From: Marinihelvus sp963695135
Lineage (GTDB): Bacteria; Pseudomonadota; Gammaproteobacteria; Xanthomonadales; SZUA-36
DNA length: 64,000 nucleotides
Assembly: GCA_963695135.1 (NCBI GenBank)
Contig: CAVOGA010000003.1
Span: 310,001 to 374,000 of the forward strand
Direction of reading: 5' to 3'
Below are positions 46,268-54,326 of this stretch, in pieces. Numbering within the stretch: the stretch's first letter is position 1; each line of letters opens with the position of its first letter. The translations under genes were made by a program, and so were the position numbers. The notes beneath the pieces are model-generated. The model was given only the letters and a program-made list of their open reading frames with translations, searched no databases and was not told the origin of the DNA.

Positions 46268-46626
46268 TGGATGCTGTCGCGCTCCGGGGCATCGATATCG
46301 GAAATCGTGCCGTAGGCTTCCTTGATCCGGACCACGATCGCCAGGCCCAGCGCCAGCGTGGAAATACCGACCACGATGGCCGTCAGGATGAGGACCTGCG
46401 GCAAGGGATTGGAGAAAACTACGCCCCAGTCGTCGTTCATGATGATCGGCGCGGTGCCGCCGTCAACATTGCCCATGGAGATGAATAACAGAAACACCGC
46501 GGCCTGGAAGATCGACAGGCCAAGCAGTTTCTTGACCAGGTTGTCGCGCGCAATCACCGCGTAAAAACCGATCATCAGCAGAGCGACAAAGACCCAGTAG
46601 TTGAACAGATCCAGCACCGCGCTCAT
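46264..46626 (-). CDS. mnhC: Mrp/Mnh antiporter subunit C (NuoK-like)
   Basis: 120 residues with three TM helices. NuoK-like features: a Lys-Lys-Leu-Leu-Gly-Leu stretch (NLVKKLLGLSIFQ) and PQVLILTAIVVGISTLALGLAIVVRI with the intramembrane polar residues. Slightly longer than usual because of a C-terminal acidic tail (ISDIDAPERDSIQ). Junctions with both neighbours overlap by four bases. Confidence 0.93.
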   Translation of the reverse strand: MSAVLDLFNYWVFVALLMIGFYAVIARDNLVKKLLGLSIFQAAVFLLFISMGNVDGGTAPIIMNDDWGVVFSNPLPQVLILTAIVVGISTLALGLAIVVRIKEAYGTISDIDAPERDSIQ

Positions 46627-47609
46627 GAGCGTCCCCGCGCGGCGAAAGCGTGGTAGATGGACATCAGGACGCCGGCGACGGTGATCCCGACACCCGCTTC
46701 AATCACCAGGATACCCAGTTGCTGCGCCTTGACCGGATTGTCCAGGAGCACGTCATATTCGAGGAAGTTACCGCCCATCAGCATGGTCACGATCCCGACC
46801 CCACCAAACAGCAGCGCGCCGCCGGCCGCCATCGCCTGCAGCACTGCCGGGGGGATCACCGCAATGGCCGCATCCTGCCCTTCCAGCAGGCTGTAGAGAA
46901 TCATCGCCGCTGCAAGCAGGGCGCCCGCCTGGAATCCGCCGCCCGGTGAATACTCGCCGTGAAACTGCACATACAAGGCGAACAGCAGGATGAAGGGAAT
47001 TGCGATCTTGCCGACAATACGCAGGGGCTCGTGGTGTTTCAGGCCCGCTTGCACCGCCGGCCCGGTTGACGAGCTGCGCTTGCCGGACGCTGCGCCGGAG
47101 CCGAGGAGAAACAGGACCCCGATCGCCGCCGTCAAAACCACGATGACCTCCCCCAGCGTGTCATAGCCGCGAAAGCTCGACAGCACCGCGGTGACCACGT
47201 TGGGAATCTCGATGCGCTCGCGGGTCATGGGAAAATATTCCGCCGCCACGTGGCCGTGCACCGGCGCATTCGGGTCGCCCAGCGCCGGCTTGTCGAAGGT
47301 GGCGTAAAAAATCACCCCGGTGGTGATCAGAACCACCAGGATGGCCAGCGCCGGCTGCATGCCCTTGGTGCGCTCTTCCTTCGCGGTCAGCGCCAGCGCC
47401 GACAGGAGCAGGACCGTGGAGATCCCGGCCCCAACGGCGGCCTCGGTCAGGGCCACGTCCGGCGCGTCCAGCAGCAGGAAGGCCGCCGCCATCAGCAGGC
47501 TGAAAATGCCCATGAGCATGGTCGCGGCGAACAGGTTGCGCGACACCACCACGCCCACGGCAACGATCACCGTGAGACTCAGGAGAAAAATCGAGAGCAG
47601 CTCAATCAT
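46623..47609 (-). CDS. fused Mrp/Mbh-type subunit: DUF4040 (MbhD) - MbhE-like - MnhB
   Basis: 328 residues from ATG 47609 (MIELLSIFLLSL). Residues 1-80 are a DUF4040 domain (FLLLDAPDVALTEAAVGAGIS), normally the C-terminus of MnhA or subunit D of Mbh hydrogenases. About 85-175 resembles MbhE (FYATFDKPALGDPNAP, SSFRGYDTLGEV). About 195-328 is MnhB (FVQ-type FHGEYSPGGGFQAGALLAAAM, GNFLEYDVL). The fusion replaces the C-terminal half of MnhA and subunit B in a single polypeptide. Start overlaps mnhG by eight bases. Confidence 0.88.
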   Translation of the reverse strand: MIELLSIFLLSLTVIVAVGVVVSRNLFAATMLMGIFSLLMAAAFLLLDAPDVALTEAAVGAGISTVLLLSALALTAKEERTKGMQPALAILVVLITTGVIFYATFDKPALGDPNAPVHGHVAAEYFPMTRERIEIPNVVTAVLSSFRGYDTLGEVIVVLTAAIGVLFLLGSGAASGKRSSSTGPAVQAGLKHHEPLRIVGKIAIPFILLFALYVQFHGEYSPGGGFQAGALLAAAMILYSLLEGQDAAIAVIPPAVLQAMAAGGALLFGGVGIVTMLMGGNFLEYDVLLDNPVKAQQLGILVIEAGVGITVAGVLMSIYHAFAARGRS

Positions 47610-47928
47610 CGCCGGTCGCTCCATCTTTTCCTCTCAGCAGCGGCTGGTGCCCGGACAGGAGGGCCGCATTGCCCAGGGCGTATGACGATACCGGGCTGGT
47701 AAACAGCAGAAAAATGGCAATCGCACAGAGTTTCAGCGTGGCGAGGCTCAGGCCGTATTGCAGCATCAGTGCTGTCAGGATCAGGAGACTGCCAAGCGTG
47801 TCCGTGAGGCTGGAAGCGTGCATGCGCGTATACAGATCGGGCATGCGCAGCGCACCAATGCCCCCGACAAGGACGAAAAAGCCCCCGCCGGCAGCCAGCA
47901 CCGCGGTGACCCACTGCAGCGCACTCAT
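47602..47928 (-). CDS. mnhG: Mrp/Mnh antiporter subunit G
   Basis: 108 residues, three TM helices. Subunit G hallmarks: GGIGALRMPDLYTRMHASSLTDTLG and the C-terminal LFTSPVSSYALG, both strongly conserved in MnhG/MrpG. ATG overlaps the mnhF stop by four bases. Confidence 0.95.
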   Translation of the reverse strand: MSALQWVTAVLAAGGGFFVLVGGIGALRMPDLYTRMHASSLTDTLGSLLILTALMLQYGLSLATLKLCAIAIFLLFTSPVSSYALGNAALLSGHQPLLRGKDGATGDD

Positions 47929-48263
47929 GGCTCCGCCCCCCCGCCATCGGCAACCGGGGCTTCCGCTTCAGAACGGCCCGAACCGGCAGCTTCCGTCTCC
48001 GTGGCCACCTGGGCGACACGCCGCTGACGGAAGAACTCCAGTACCGCCAGCACGCCGATGAAATTGATCAGCGCATAGGCCAGCGCCAGGTCCAGGTAGT
48101 CCGGCCGGCCCGCGACGAATGCGATCACGGACAGCAGCAGCACGGTCTTGGTGCCGAACATGTTGACCGCCAGCACCCGGTCATAAACGCTGGGTCCCAG
48201 CAGGGCGCGTATCAGCGCCAGCAACATGGTCACCGCAATGGCAAAAATGGCTGCAGTCAGCAT
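47925..48263 (-). CDS. mnhF: Mrp/Mnh antiporter subunit F
   Basis: 112 residues from ATG 48263. The MnhF motif RALLGPSVYDRVLAVNMFGTKTVLL and the second block GRPDYLDLALAYALINFIGVLAVLEFF are clear. The C-terminal 25 residues form an unusual acidic, Ala/Glu-rich tail (ATETEAAGSGRSEAEAP). Start overlaps the mnhE stop by one base (TGATG). Confidence 0.95.
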   Translation of the reverse strand: MLTAAIFAIAVTMLLALIRALLGPSVYDRVLAVNMFGTKTVLLLSVIAFVAGRPDYLDLALAYALINFIGVLAVLEFFRQRRVAQVATETEAAGSGRSEAEAPVADGGGAEP

Positions 48264-48739
48264 CAACGATCCCCCAGGGTGCGCTGCAGGTCCTGTCCCA
48301 GAGTGCTTTCCCGGGTTTCCGCGGCACTGCGCTCGGTCAGGCAATGCACCAGGAATTCCCCCCGGAAGGCGTCCAGCGTGACGGTTGAGGGCGTCAGCGT
48401 AATGCAGTTGGCCATGGTGGCGCGCGCCACCTGCCCTTTCAGCTCGGGCGTCAGCTTAACCATCGTCGGCGAGATGGGTAAGGACGGGTGCAGGATGATG
48501 CGCGCCACCACGAAGTTGGACTTGATGATATCCACCATCAAGGTGGCCCAGAAGCCCAGCAGGCGGGGCACCAGGTCCAGGGCGAATACTTCCTTGCGGT
48601 GCAGTCCCATGCGCACGCTGAGCCACAGCGTCAGTCCGACGGAAACCATGCCCAGGGCAAGCAGCAGGGGCTTATACAGGCCTGACCAAATCAGCCAGGT
48701 GGCGCTTAGCGCCAGCGCCAGGATGACAATACGAATCAT
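48263..48739 (-). CDS. mnhE: Mrp/Mnh antiporter subunit E
   Basis: 158 residues. After two TM helices come LLGFWATLMVDIIKSNFVVARIIL and the extramembrane domain with TMANCITLTPSTVTLDAFRGEFLVHCL, the diagnostic MnhE blocks. Three bases downstream of the HTH gene stop, so it is co-transcribed with that gene. Confidence 0.94.
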   Translation of the reverse strand: MIRIVILALALSATWLIWSGLYKPLLLALGMVSVGLTLWLSVRMGLHRKEVFALDLVPRLLGFWATLMVDIIKSNFVVARIILHPSLPISPTMVKLTPELKGQVARATMANCITLTPSTVTLDAFRGEFLVHCLTERSAAETRESTLGQDLQRTLGDR

Positions 48740-48742
48740 GGA

Positions 48743-48961
48743 TCAGCCGTCCTTATCGGAGATGGCGGGAGGCGTATCTTGCGCGCCACGGTTCGCATTC
48801 TCATCCAGAAATGCGACAAGATCCGCTTCGGCGATGCGCCATTCCTTGCCGATCTTTACTGCGCGCAGGCGCTTGTCGTTGATCAGCGCGCGCACGGTAT
48901 TCTCCCGCACCTTCAGGAAATCGGCGGCATCGTGGACCGTCAGCATGGGCTTACTCAACAT
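48743..48961 (-). CDS. small HTH DNA-binding protein (excisionase/MerR-like), first gene of the mrp operon
   Basis: 72 residues. It is almost entirely one winged-helix motif: MLTVHDAADFLKVRENTVRALINDKRLRAVKIGKEWRI, the excisionase-family pattern, followed by a helix (ADLVAFLDEN) and a short polar tail. Its stop codon is three bases before the mnhE start, so it heads the mrp transcript. Such HTH proteins often autoregulate; this one could control the Mrp operon. No phage or integrase is nearby, so a prophage remnant is unlikely. Confidence 0.85.
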   Translation of the reverse strand: MLSKPMLTVHDAADFLKVRENTVRALINDKRLRAVKIGKEWRIAEADLVAFLDENANRGAQDTPPAISDKDG

Positions 48962-49320
48962 GCGCGCAGTTTATAAGCTGGTTTACACGTTTGCTACCAT
49001 TTTTAACCCTTTTTATGCCGTTTGGTCCGCTTAAAACGGCTTTTGCCCCTGACACCAGGGATTTAGACATTTGTCACGACCGGTACGGACTGGTGCAGCC
49101 GCCCGCATCCTGTTATGATTCCGCGCCCAATGTTGGGGCTGCCGCCGAGCGTCATAAGCCGCGTTGCAATGACGATGACAGGGCGGTCACCCAAATCCGA
49201 GTTCTAGTCCGGCGCCCTGCTTGCCAGAGCGCCGTTATGTATTAGGACATCCAAATTGACGGGGACGTCGACGCAGAATGCGGAAGCAGCGTCCCCTCCC
49301 GAGACAAGTGTAGAGCAGTC
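48962..49320. promoter_or_regulatory. divergent regulatory region of the mrp operon and EF-G2 gene
   Basis: A 359-base gap without a convincing gene. On the minus strand a TATAAA-like element (about 48970-48977) lies just upstream of the HTH gene. On the plus strand a TTATGAT sequence (about 49113-49119) is a possible -10 for fusA. GGGGACG (49261-49267) pairs with CGTCCCC (49290-49296), a 7-bp hairpin about 25 bases before the fusA ATG. The transcript leader would be long (about 190 bases). Box assignments are by eye. Confidence 0.4.
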
Positions 49321-51411
49321 ATGACCGACCTGAGCATGTATCGAAATATCGGCATCTTCGCCCACGTAGACGCCGGCAAGACCACGACCACTGAGCGCAT
49401 CCTCAAGCTCACCGGCAAAATCCATAAAACCGGAGAGGTGCATGATGGCGCGGCCACGACCGACTTCATGGAACAGGAACAGGAGCGCGGCATCACGATC
49501 CAGTCTGCAGCCACCAGCTGCCAGTGGGACGGTCACCGCCTGAACATCATCGACACGCCCGGACACGTTGACTTCACCATCGAGGTTTACCGTTCCCTGA
49601 AGGTGCTGGACGGCGGCGTCGGCGTGTTCTGCGGCTCGGGCGGCGTTGAGCCCCAGTCCGAGACCAACTGGCGCTACGCGAACAACTCCAAGGTTGCACG
49701 CATCATTTTCGTCAACAAGCTCGATCGCCTGGGTGCGGATTTCTACCGCGTGGTCAAGCAGGTTGAAGACGTGCTGGCGGCCACGCCGCTGGTCATGGTG
49801 CTGCCGATCGGCATCGAAGATGACTTCAAGGGCGTCGTGGACCTGCTGACCATGAAAGCCTACATCTGGGATGAGAGCGGCTTGCCGGAGAACTTCGAAA
49901 TCGTCGATATCCCCGGGGACATGCTGGCGAAAGCCCAGGAGTACCGGGAAAAGCTGATCGAAACCGCCGTGGAGCAGGACGATGACCTGCTGGAAGCCTA
50001 CCTGGAAGGCGAAGAGCCCTCCGAAGAAGACCTGAAGCGCTGCATTCGCAAGGGTACGATCAACCTGGCGTTCTTCCCCACCTTCTGCGGTTCAGCGTAC
50101 AAGAACAAGGGCATCCAGAACGTGCTGGACGCGGTCGTGGACTACCTGCCGAGCCCGACGGAAGTACCGCCGCAGCCGGAAGTGGACCTGGAAGGCAACG
50201 AAACCGGCAAGTTCGCCATCGTTGACCCCAACAAGCCCTTCCGTGCGCTGGCATTCAAGATCATGGACGACCGTTACGGCGCCCTGACCTTCACCCGCGT
50301 TTATTCCGGCAAGGTCGTCAAGGGTGACACGGTGCTCAACACCTTCACCGGCAAGACCGAACGTATCGGCCGCATCGTGGAAATGCATGCCAACTCGCGG
50401 GAAGAGCGTGAAAGCGCCCAGGCCGGCGACATCGTCGCCTTCCTTGGCATGAAAAACACGCAGACCGGCCACACGCTGGCCGACCCGAAAAACCCCGCCA
50501 CCCTGGAGCCGATGGTATTCCCGGATCCGGTGATTTCCATTGCCATCGCCGCCAAAGACAAGGCGGGCACGGAGAAAATGGGTATTGCACTGGGCAAGAT
50601 GATTGCCGAGGACCCGTCCTTCCAGGTCGAAACGGACCAGGAAACGGGTGAGTCCATCATGAAAGGCATGGGTGAGCTGCACCTCGACATCAAGGTGGAC
50701 ATCCTCAAGCGTACCCACGGTATCGAGGTTGAAGTTGGCAAGCCGCAGGTGGCCTACAAGGAAACGATCACCCAGCCCGTGACCGACAGCTACACGCACA
50801 AGAAACAGACCGGTGGTTCCGGCCAGTTCGGCAAGATCGACTACACGATCGAGCCGCTGGTATCCGAGGAAGGCAAAACCTACGAGTTCGAGTCCACGGT
50901 GACCGGCGGTAACGTGCCGCGCGAATACTGGCAGGCCATCGGCAACGCCTTCGGCAAGATGATGGTTGAAGGCACGCTGGCCGGCTACCCGCTCGTGAAC
51001 GTCAAGTTCACGCTGCAGGACGGCGCCTACCACGCGGTGGACTCGTCCACCATGGCCTTCGAAGCCGCTACCCGCAACGCTTACCGCCAGTCCGTGCCGA
51101 AGGCCGCGCCGCAGCTGCTTGAGCCGATCATGAAGGTGGATGTCTACACACCGGACGATAACGTGGGCGACGTCATCGGCGACCTTAACCGTCGCCGCGG
51201 CATGATCAAGGATCAGGAAAAGGGTGCAACCGGCGTGCGCGTCAAGGCGGAATGCCCGCTGAGCGAAATGTTCGGTTACATCGGTGACCTGCGCACCATC
51301 ACTTCCGGTCGTGGACAGTTCTCCATGGAGTTCTCCCACTACGCACCGGCGCCGCGCAACGTGGCAGAGGTAGTGATTGCGGAAGCCAAGGCGCGTCGCG
51401 AAGCTAAATAA
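49321..51411 (+). CDS. fusA: elongation factor G, second type (EF-G2/FusB-like)
   Basis: 696 residues. The five GTPase motifs are intact: AHVDAGKTTTTERI, the switch region GITIQSAA, DTPGHVDF, NKLDRLGAD, and a later SAYKNKGIQ. Domain IV carries GGSGQFGKIDY. The text GEVHDGAATTDFMEQEQERG and FCGSGGVEPQSETNWRYA match the second EF-G of Pseudomonas-like bacteria rather than the str-operon EF-G. It stands alone here, not with rpsL/rpsG/tuf, supporting the second type. Drives ribosome translocation or post-termination recycling. Low third-position AT suggests high expression. Confidence 0.93.
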   Translation: MTDLSMYRNIGIFAHVDAGKTTTTERILKLTGKIHKTGEVHDGAATTDFMEQEQERGITIQSAATSCQWDGHRLNIIDTPGHVDFTIEVYRSLKVLDGGVGVFCGSGGVEPQSETNWRYANNSKVARIIFVNKLDRLGADFYRVVKQVEDVLAATPLVMVLPIGIEDDFKGVVDLLTMKAYIWDESGLPENFEIVDIPGDMLAKAQEYREKLIETAVEQDDDLLEAYLEGEEPSEEDLKRCIRKGTINLAFFPTFCGSAYKNKGIQNVLDAVVDYLPSPTEVPPQPEVDLEGNETGKFAIVDPNKPFRALAFKIMDDRYGALTFTRVYSGKVVKGDTVLNTFTGKTERIGRIVEMHANSREERESAQAGDIVAFLGMKNTQTGHTLADPKNPATLEPMVFPDPVISIAIAAKDKAGTEKMGIALGKMIAEDPSFQVETDQETGESIMKGMGELHLDIKVDILKRTHGIEVEVGKPQVAYKETITQPVTDSYTHKKQTGGSGQFGKIDYTIEPLVSEEGKTYEFESTVTGGNVPREYWQAIGNAFGKMMVEGTLAGYPLVNVKFTLQDGAYHAVDSSTMAFEAATRNAYRQSVPKAAPQLLEPIMKVDVYTPDDNVGDVIGDLNRRRGMIKDQEKGATGVRVKAECPLSEMFGYIGDLRTITSGRGQFSMEFSHYAPAPRNVAEVVIAEAKARREAK

Positions 51412-51431
51412 CGCGCGCCCTGTATCGACAG

Positions 51432-51458
51432 AAAAGCCGGCCCAGCGCCGGCTTTTTT
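51432..51458 (+). terminator. rho-independent terminator of the EF-G2 gene
   Basis: AAGCCGGC (51434-51441) pairs with GCCGGCTT (51447-51454), followed by a run of T. Located 20 bases after the fusA stop. Confidence 0.9.
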
Positions 51459-51475
51459 GTGCACGCCCTTCGAGG

Positions 51476-52714
51476 TCAGACCGGTGGCGGTGGCGTCGCC
51501 CTGGCCCGGTCCGGCGCCCAGAAGGGGCGTTTGCTGATCGTGCAGCGCGCCACCTTGCTCAGCTGGCGAAGCTCCTTTTCGTAATCGATCCAGGCCCAGA
51601 TATCCCCGTCCAGGTACGGCGCCTCGATCATGGCCAGGGCGATATTCGCCTTTGCCGCCGGTGACCACATCGCCGAGGTCACGTAGCCGATCGGCTTGCT
51701 GCAGCGCCTGTTCGCGTAAAGCCAGGCCCCCTCCGCCGGTTTACTGCCCTCGATATCCAGCTTTGTGAGCACCACCCGCGGACCACGCTGCTGCTCCTCC
51801 AGCAGGGCGCGACGCCCGTTGAAATGCGGTTTGTCAAAGTCCACCAGCCAGCCGAGACCGAGCTCGAACGGGGTATGGTCATATTCAAAATGTATGGTCT
51901 TCAGCGCCTCGTTGAACTCCATGTGCGGCATGATGAAACCGGCTTCCAGGCGGGCCATGTTGGTGGCCTCTTCCCCGTACGGCTGGATGCCATAGCGCGA
52001 CCCAACCTCGTAGAGCCGGTCCCACAGCGTGAGCGCCAGTTCCGGTTCCAGCCACAACTCGTAGCCAAGGTCGCCGGTAAAGCCGGTGCGCGAGACCATC
52101 AGCCGGCCGCCGGCAAAGTCATGCATCTGGATACCAAAAGGTTTCAGGGTCTCGATACCCGCCAGGCCCATTTCCTGCAGCACGGCGCAGGTCGCCGGCC
52201 CCTGGAAAGACAGGGCGGCATAGCTGTCGCTGCAATCCTCAATGTGAACATCATTAAAGCCCTGGCAGGCTTTTCTCAGCCAGGCCAGGCAGGGGCTGCC
52301 GCAGGTGAGCATGAACGACTCGGGACCGAGCCGGAAAATGGTGCCGTCGTCGATCATCCTGCCCTCGTCGTTGCACCAGACCACGTAGGTCACCCGGTGC
52401 TCACCGAGCTTCCTGATGCTGCGCGTGACCAGGCGGTCCAGCATGGCCTCGGCCTGGCTGCCGCTGATCCGGTACTTCTGCATGGGGCAGATATCGTAGG
52501 TGCCGCAGGCATTGCGGATACAGAAGTATTCGTATTCGGGGTCGTAGTAGTGCTCGGCGAAGCGGTAACCGTTCCAGGACGACCAGGCCTCGCGCAGGTT
52601 CAGAGCCGCCTGGCGCGGGTGAAACGGCGACTCGCGCAGCCGTTCACCGGCATAGGGATCCGCAGCCGGCTTCGTAGAGAGGTTCGGATTCTCGTTTGGC
52701 GGAGACTCATTCAT
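51476..52714 (-). CDS. GcvT-family aminomethyltransferase-like protein
   Basis: 412 residues from ATG 52714 (MNESPPNENPNLSTKPAADPY); an in-frame ATG at 52726 adds four residues. The folate-binding GcvT fold is seen in CGTYDICPMQKYRISG, AALSFQGPATCAVLQEMGL, VSRTGFTGDLGYELWLEP and LRLEAGF-like ARLEAGFIMPH, then the C-terminal domain (GWLVDFDKPHFNGRRALLEE). Together with two flavin oxidoreductases upstream, the setting suggests transfer of a one-carbon unit to tetrahydrofolate after oxidation of an N-methylated amine. DmdA-like activity is another option; the substrate is not determined. Confidence 0.85.
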   Translation of the reverse strand: MNESPPNENPNLSTKPAADPYAGERLRESPFHPRQAALNLREAWSSWNGYRFAEHYYDPEYEYFCIRNACGTYDICPMQKYRISGSQAEAMLDRLVTRSIRKLGEHRVTYVVWCNDEGRMIDDGTIFRLGPESFMLTCGSPCLAWLRKACQGFNDVHIEDCSDSYAALSFQGPATCAVLQEMGLAGIETLKPFGIQMHDFAGGRLMVSRTGFTGDLGYELWLEPELALTLWDRLYEVGSRYGIQPYGEEATNMARLEAGFIMPHMEFNEALKTIHFEYDHTPFELGLGWLVDFDKPHFNGRRALLEEQQRGPRVVLTKLDIEGSKPAEGAWLYANRRCSKPIGYVTSAMWSPAAKANIALAMIEAPYLDGDIWAWIDYEKELRQLSKVARCTISKRPFWAPDRARATPPPPV

Positions 52715-54326
52715 CGTAGCAATCATCCTCCGGCACCGTGTTGGGCCGCTTCAGGTCACGCAGAATCTCCCGGGCGGCGTTCGCCCCGCAGGCGGCGGAG
52801 ACGCCGCCACCGGGATGCGTGGAGGAGCCGCACATGTACAGGCGCCTGACCGGCATGCGGTACTGGGCATAGCCGGGAAACGGGCGGTTGAACAGCAACT
52901 GGTCGATGGTCAGCTCGCCCTGGAAGATATTGCCCTCCGTCAGTCCCACCTCCTGTTCGATTTCCCAGGGCGTGCGCACCTCCATGTGCACGATCAGGTC
53001 ACTGAAGCCCGGGCTGTGCCGCTCGATCTTGTCCACGACCACCTTGCCGAAAGCATCGCGTTTTTCCGGTGTCCAGGGACCGTCCGCCAGTTCCGGCGGA
53101 CAGTACTGCACGAAGTTGGACATCCAGTGGCAGCCCGGTGGCGCCACGGTAGGATCCCAGGCCGAGGGAATCACCGATTCGATAAAGGGATCATCGGACC
53201 AGCGGCCGCGCTTCCAGCAATCATAGGCACGCTCCAGCGTCGCCATGTCACCAATAAACGCCTGTCCGCCGCGGTTTACGTAGCGGTTGTCCGGCACATT
53301 GATAAATTTCGGCAGGCCGGACAGCGCAATATTCACTTTGCCGGATGAGCCGCGAATCTTGAAATTCTTAGCCCGGTGGACAATGTCCGCGGGCAGGTCA
53401 GCGGGGTCCATGATGCGGGTAAACGTGCGCCGGGCATCCAGGTTGGACACGACAATGCCGGCAGCAATCTCCTCGCCATTTTCCAGTACCACGCCGGAGG
53501 CCTTACCATCCTTGACCAGGATCTGTTGCACCGGCGCTTCGGTCCGGATGGTACCGCCCTCGGCCTGGAAGGCGCTGGCGATGGCCTGGGATATGGCGCC
53601 CATGCCGCCGCGCGCCAGACCCCAGGCGCCGATACTGCCGTCCACGTCACCCATGACATGGTGGAGCAGGATATAGGCAGAACCCGGCGACTCGACACCA
53701 AGCGCGGTACCGATGATACCCGGCGTCGCCATGGAAGCTTTGACCAGGTCGTGCTCGAAATAATCCTCCAGGAACTCCGCCGCGCTCATGGTGAAGAAGC
53801 GGATGTATTCGTAGATTTCCCGCTCACCCAGGCCCCAGAACTGCCGGGCCAGGAACAGCAGCTCACGAATGTCGCGGATACGGAAAGTGGAGGGGTCCGG
53901 AGGTGTGCGCAACAGCGTCTTGCGAATCAGCTGCGAGTAACGCCCCAGGTCCGTTTCAAAGCGGGACATGGCATCCGCATCGTGCGGCGACAGGCGCCGC
54001 AGCTCGTTGTAGTTGGCGTCCTCGTCGTTGTACGACAGCAATACCTGCCCGTTGAGGCCATAGTTGATGGTGCCCAGGTAGGGCACCAGCATCAGCCCGT
54101 GGCGGCTCAGGTCCAGGTCCCGGTGAATGGCCTGGCGCATCATGCTGCACACGTAGGAGCAGTTCGAGTAGGTCCAGCCCGGCTGCAGTTCGCGGGACAC
54201 GGCGGCGCCGCCGATATAGTCGTTTTTCTCCACTACCAGCACATCAAGGCCCGCCCGGGCCAGGTAGGCAGCATTGGTGAGCCCGTTGTGGCCTGCACCG
54301 ATGACAATAGCGTCCCAGCGCTTCAT
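52707..54326 (-). CDS. FAD-dependent oxidoreductase, PYROXD2/phytoene-desaturase-like (first)
   Basis: 539 residues from ATG 54326 (MKRWDAIVIGAGHNGLTNA, the dinucleotide-binding Gly motif). Followed by VVEKNDYIGGAAVSREL, the GSAYILLHHVMGDVDGSIGAWGLARGGMGAISQA block, and the C-terminal FAD-binding GSSTHPGGGVSAACGANAAREI. These are the hallmarks of the PYROXD2/CrtI-like amine-oxidase superfamily. Overlaps the GcvT start region by 8-20 bases and the next oxidoreductase by four bases, so three genes form one operon. Confidence 0.9.
   Translation of the reverse strand: MKRWDAIVIGAGHNGLTNAAYLARAGLDVLVVEKNDYIGGAAVSRELQPGWTYSNCSYVCSMMRQAIHRDLDLSRHGLMLVPYLGTINYGLNGQVLLSYNDEDANYNELRRLSPHDADAMSRFETDLGRYSQLIRKTLLRTPPDPSTFRIRDIRELLFLARQFWGLGEREIYEYIRFFTMSAAEFLEDYFEHDLVKASMATPGIIGTALGVESPGSAYILLHHVMGDVDGSIGAWGLARGGMGAISQAIASAFQAEGGTIRTEAPVQQILVKDGKASGVVLENGEEIAAGIVVSNLDARRTFTRIMDPADLPADIVHRAKNFKIRGSSGKVNIALSGLPKFINVPDNRYVNRGGQAFIGDMATLERAYDCWKRGRWSDDPFIESVIPSAWDPTVAPPGCHWMSNFVQYCPPELADGPWTPEKRDAFGKVVVDKIERHSPGFSDLIVHMEVRTPWEIEQEVGLTEGNIFQGELTIDQLLFNRPFPGYAQYRMPVRRLYMCGSSTHPGGGVSAACGANAAREILRDLKRPNTVPEDDCYDE

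Noticed and set aside
48743..48961. Prophage excisionase
   Set aside because: No integrase, attachment-site repeat or phage gene is nearby, and the gene is tightly linked to mnhE.
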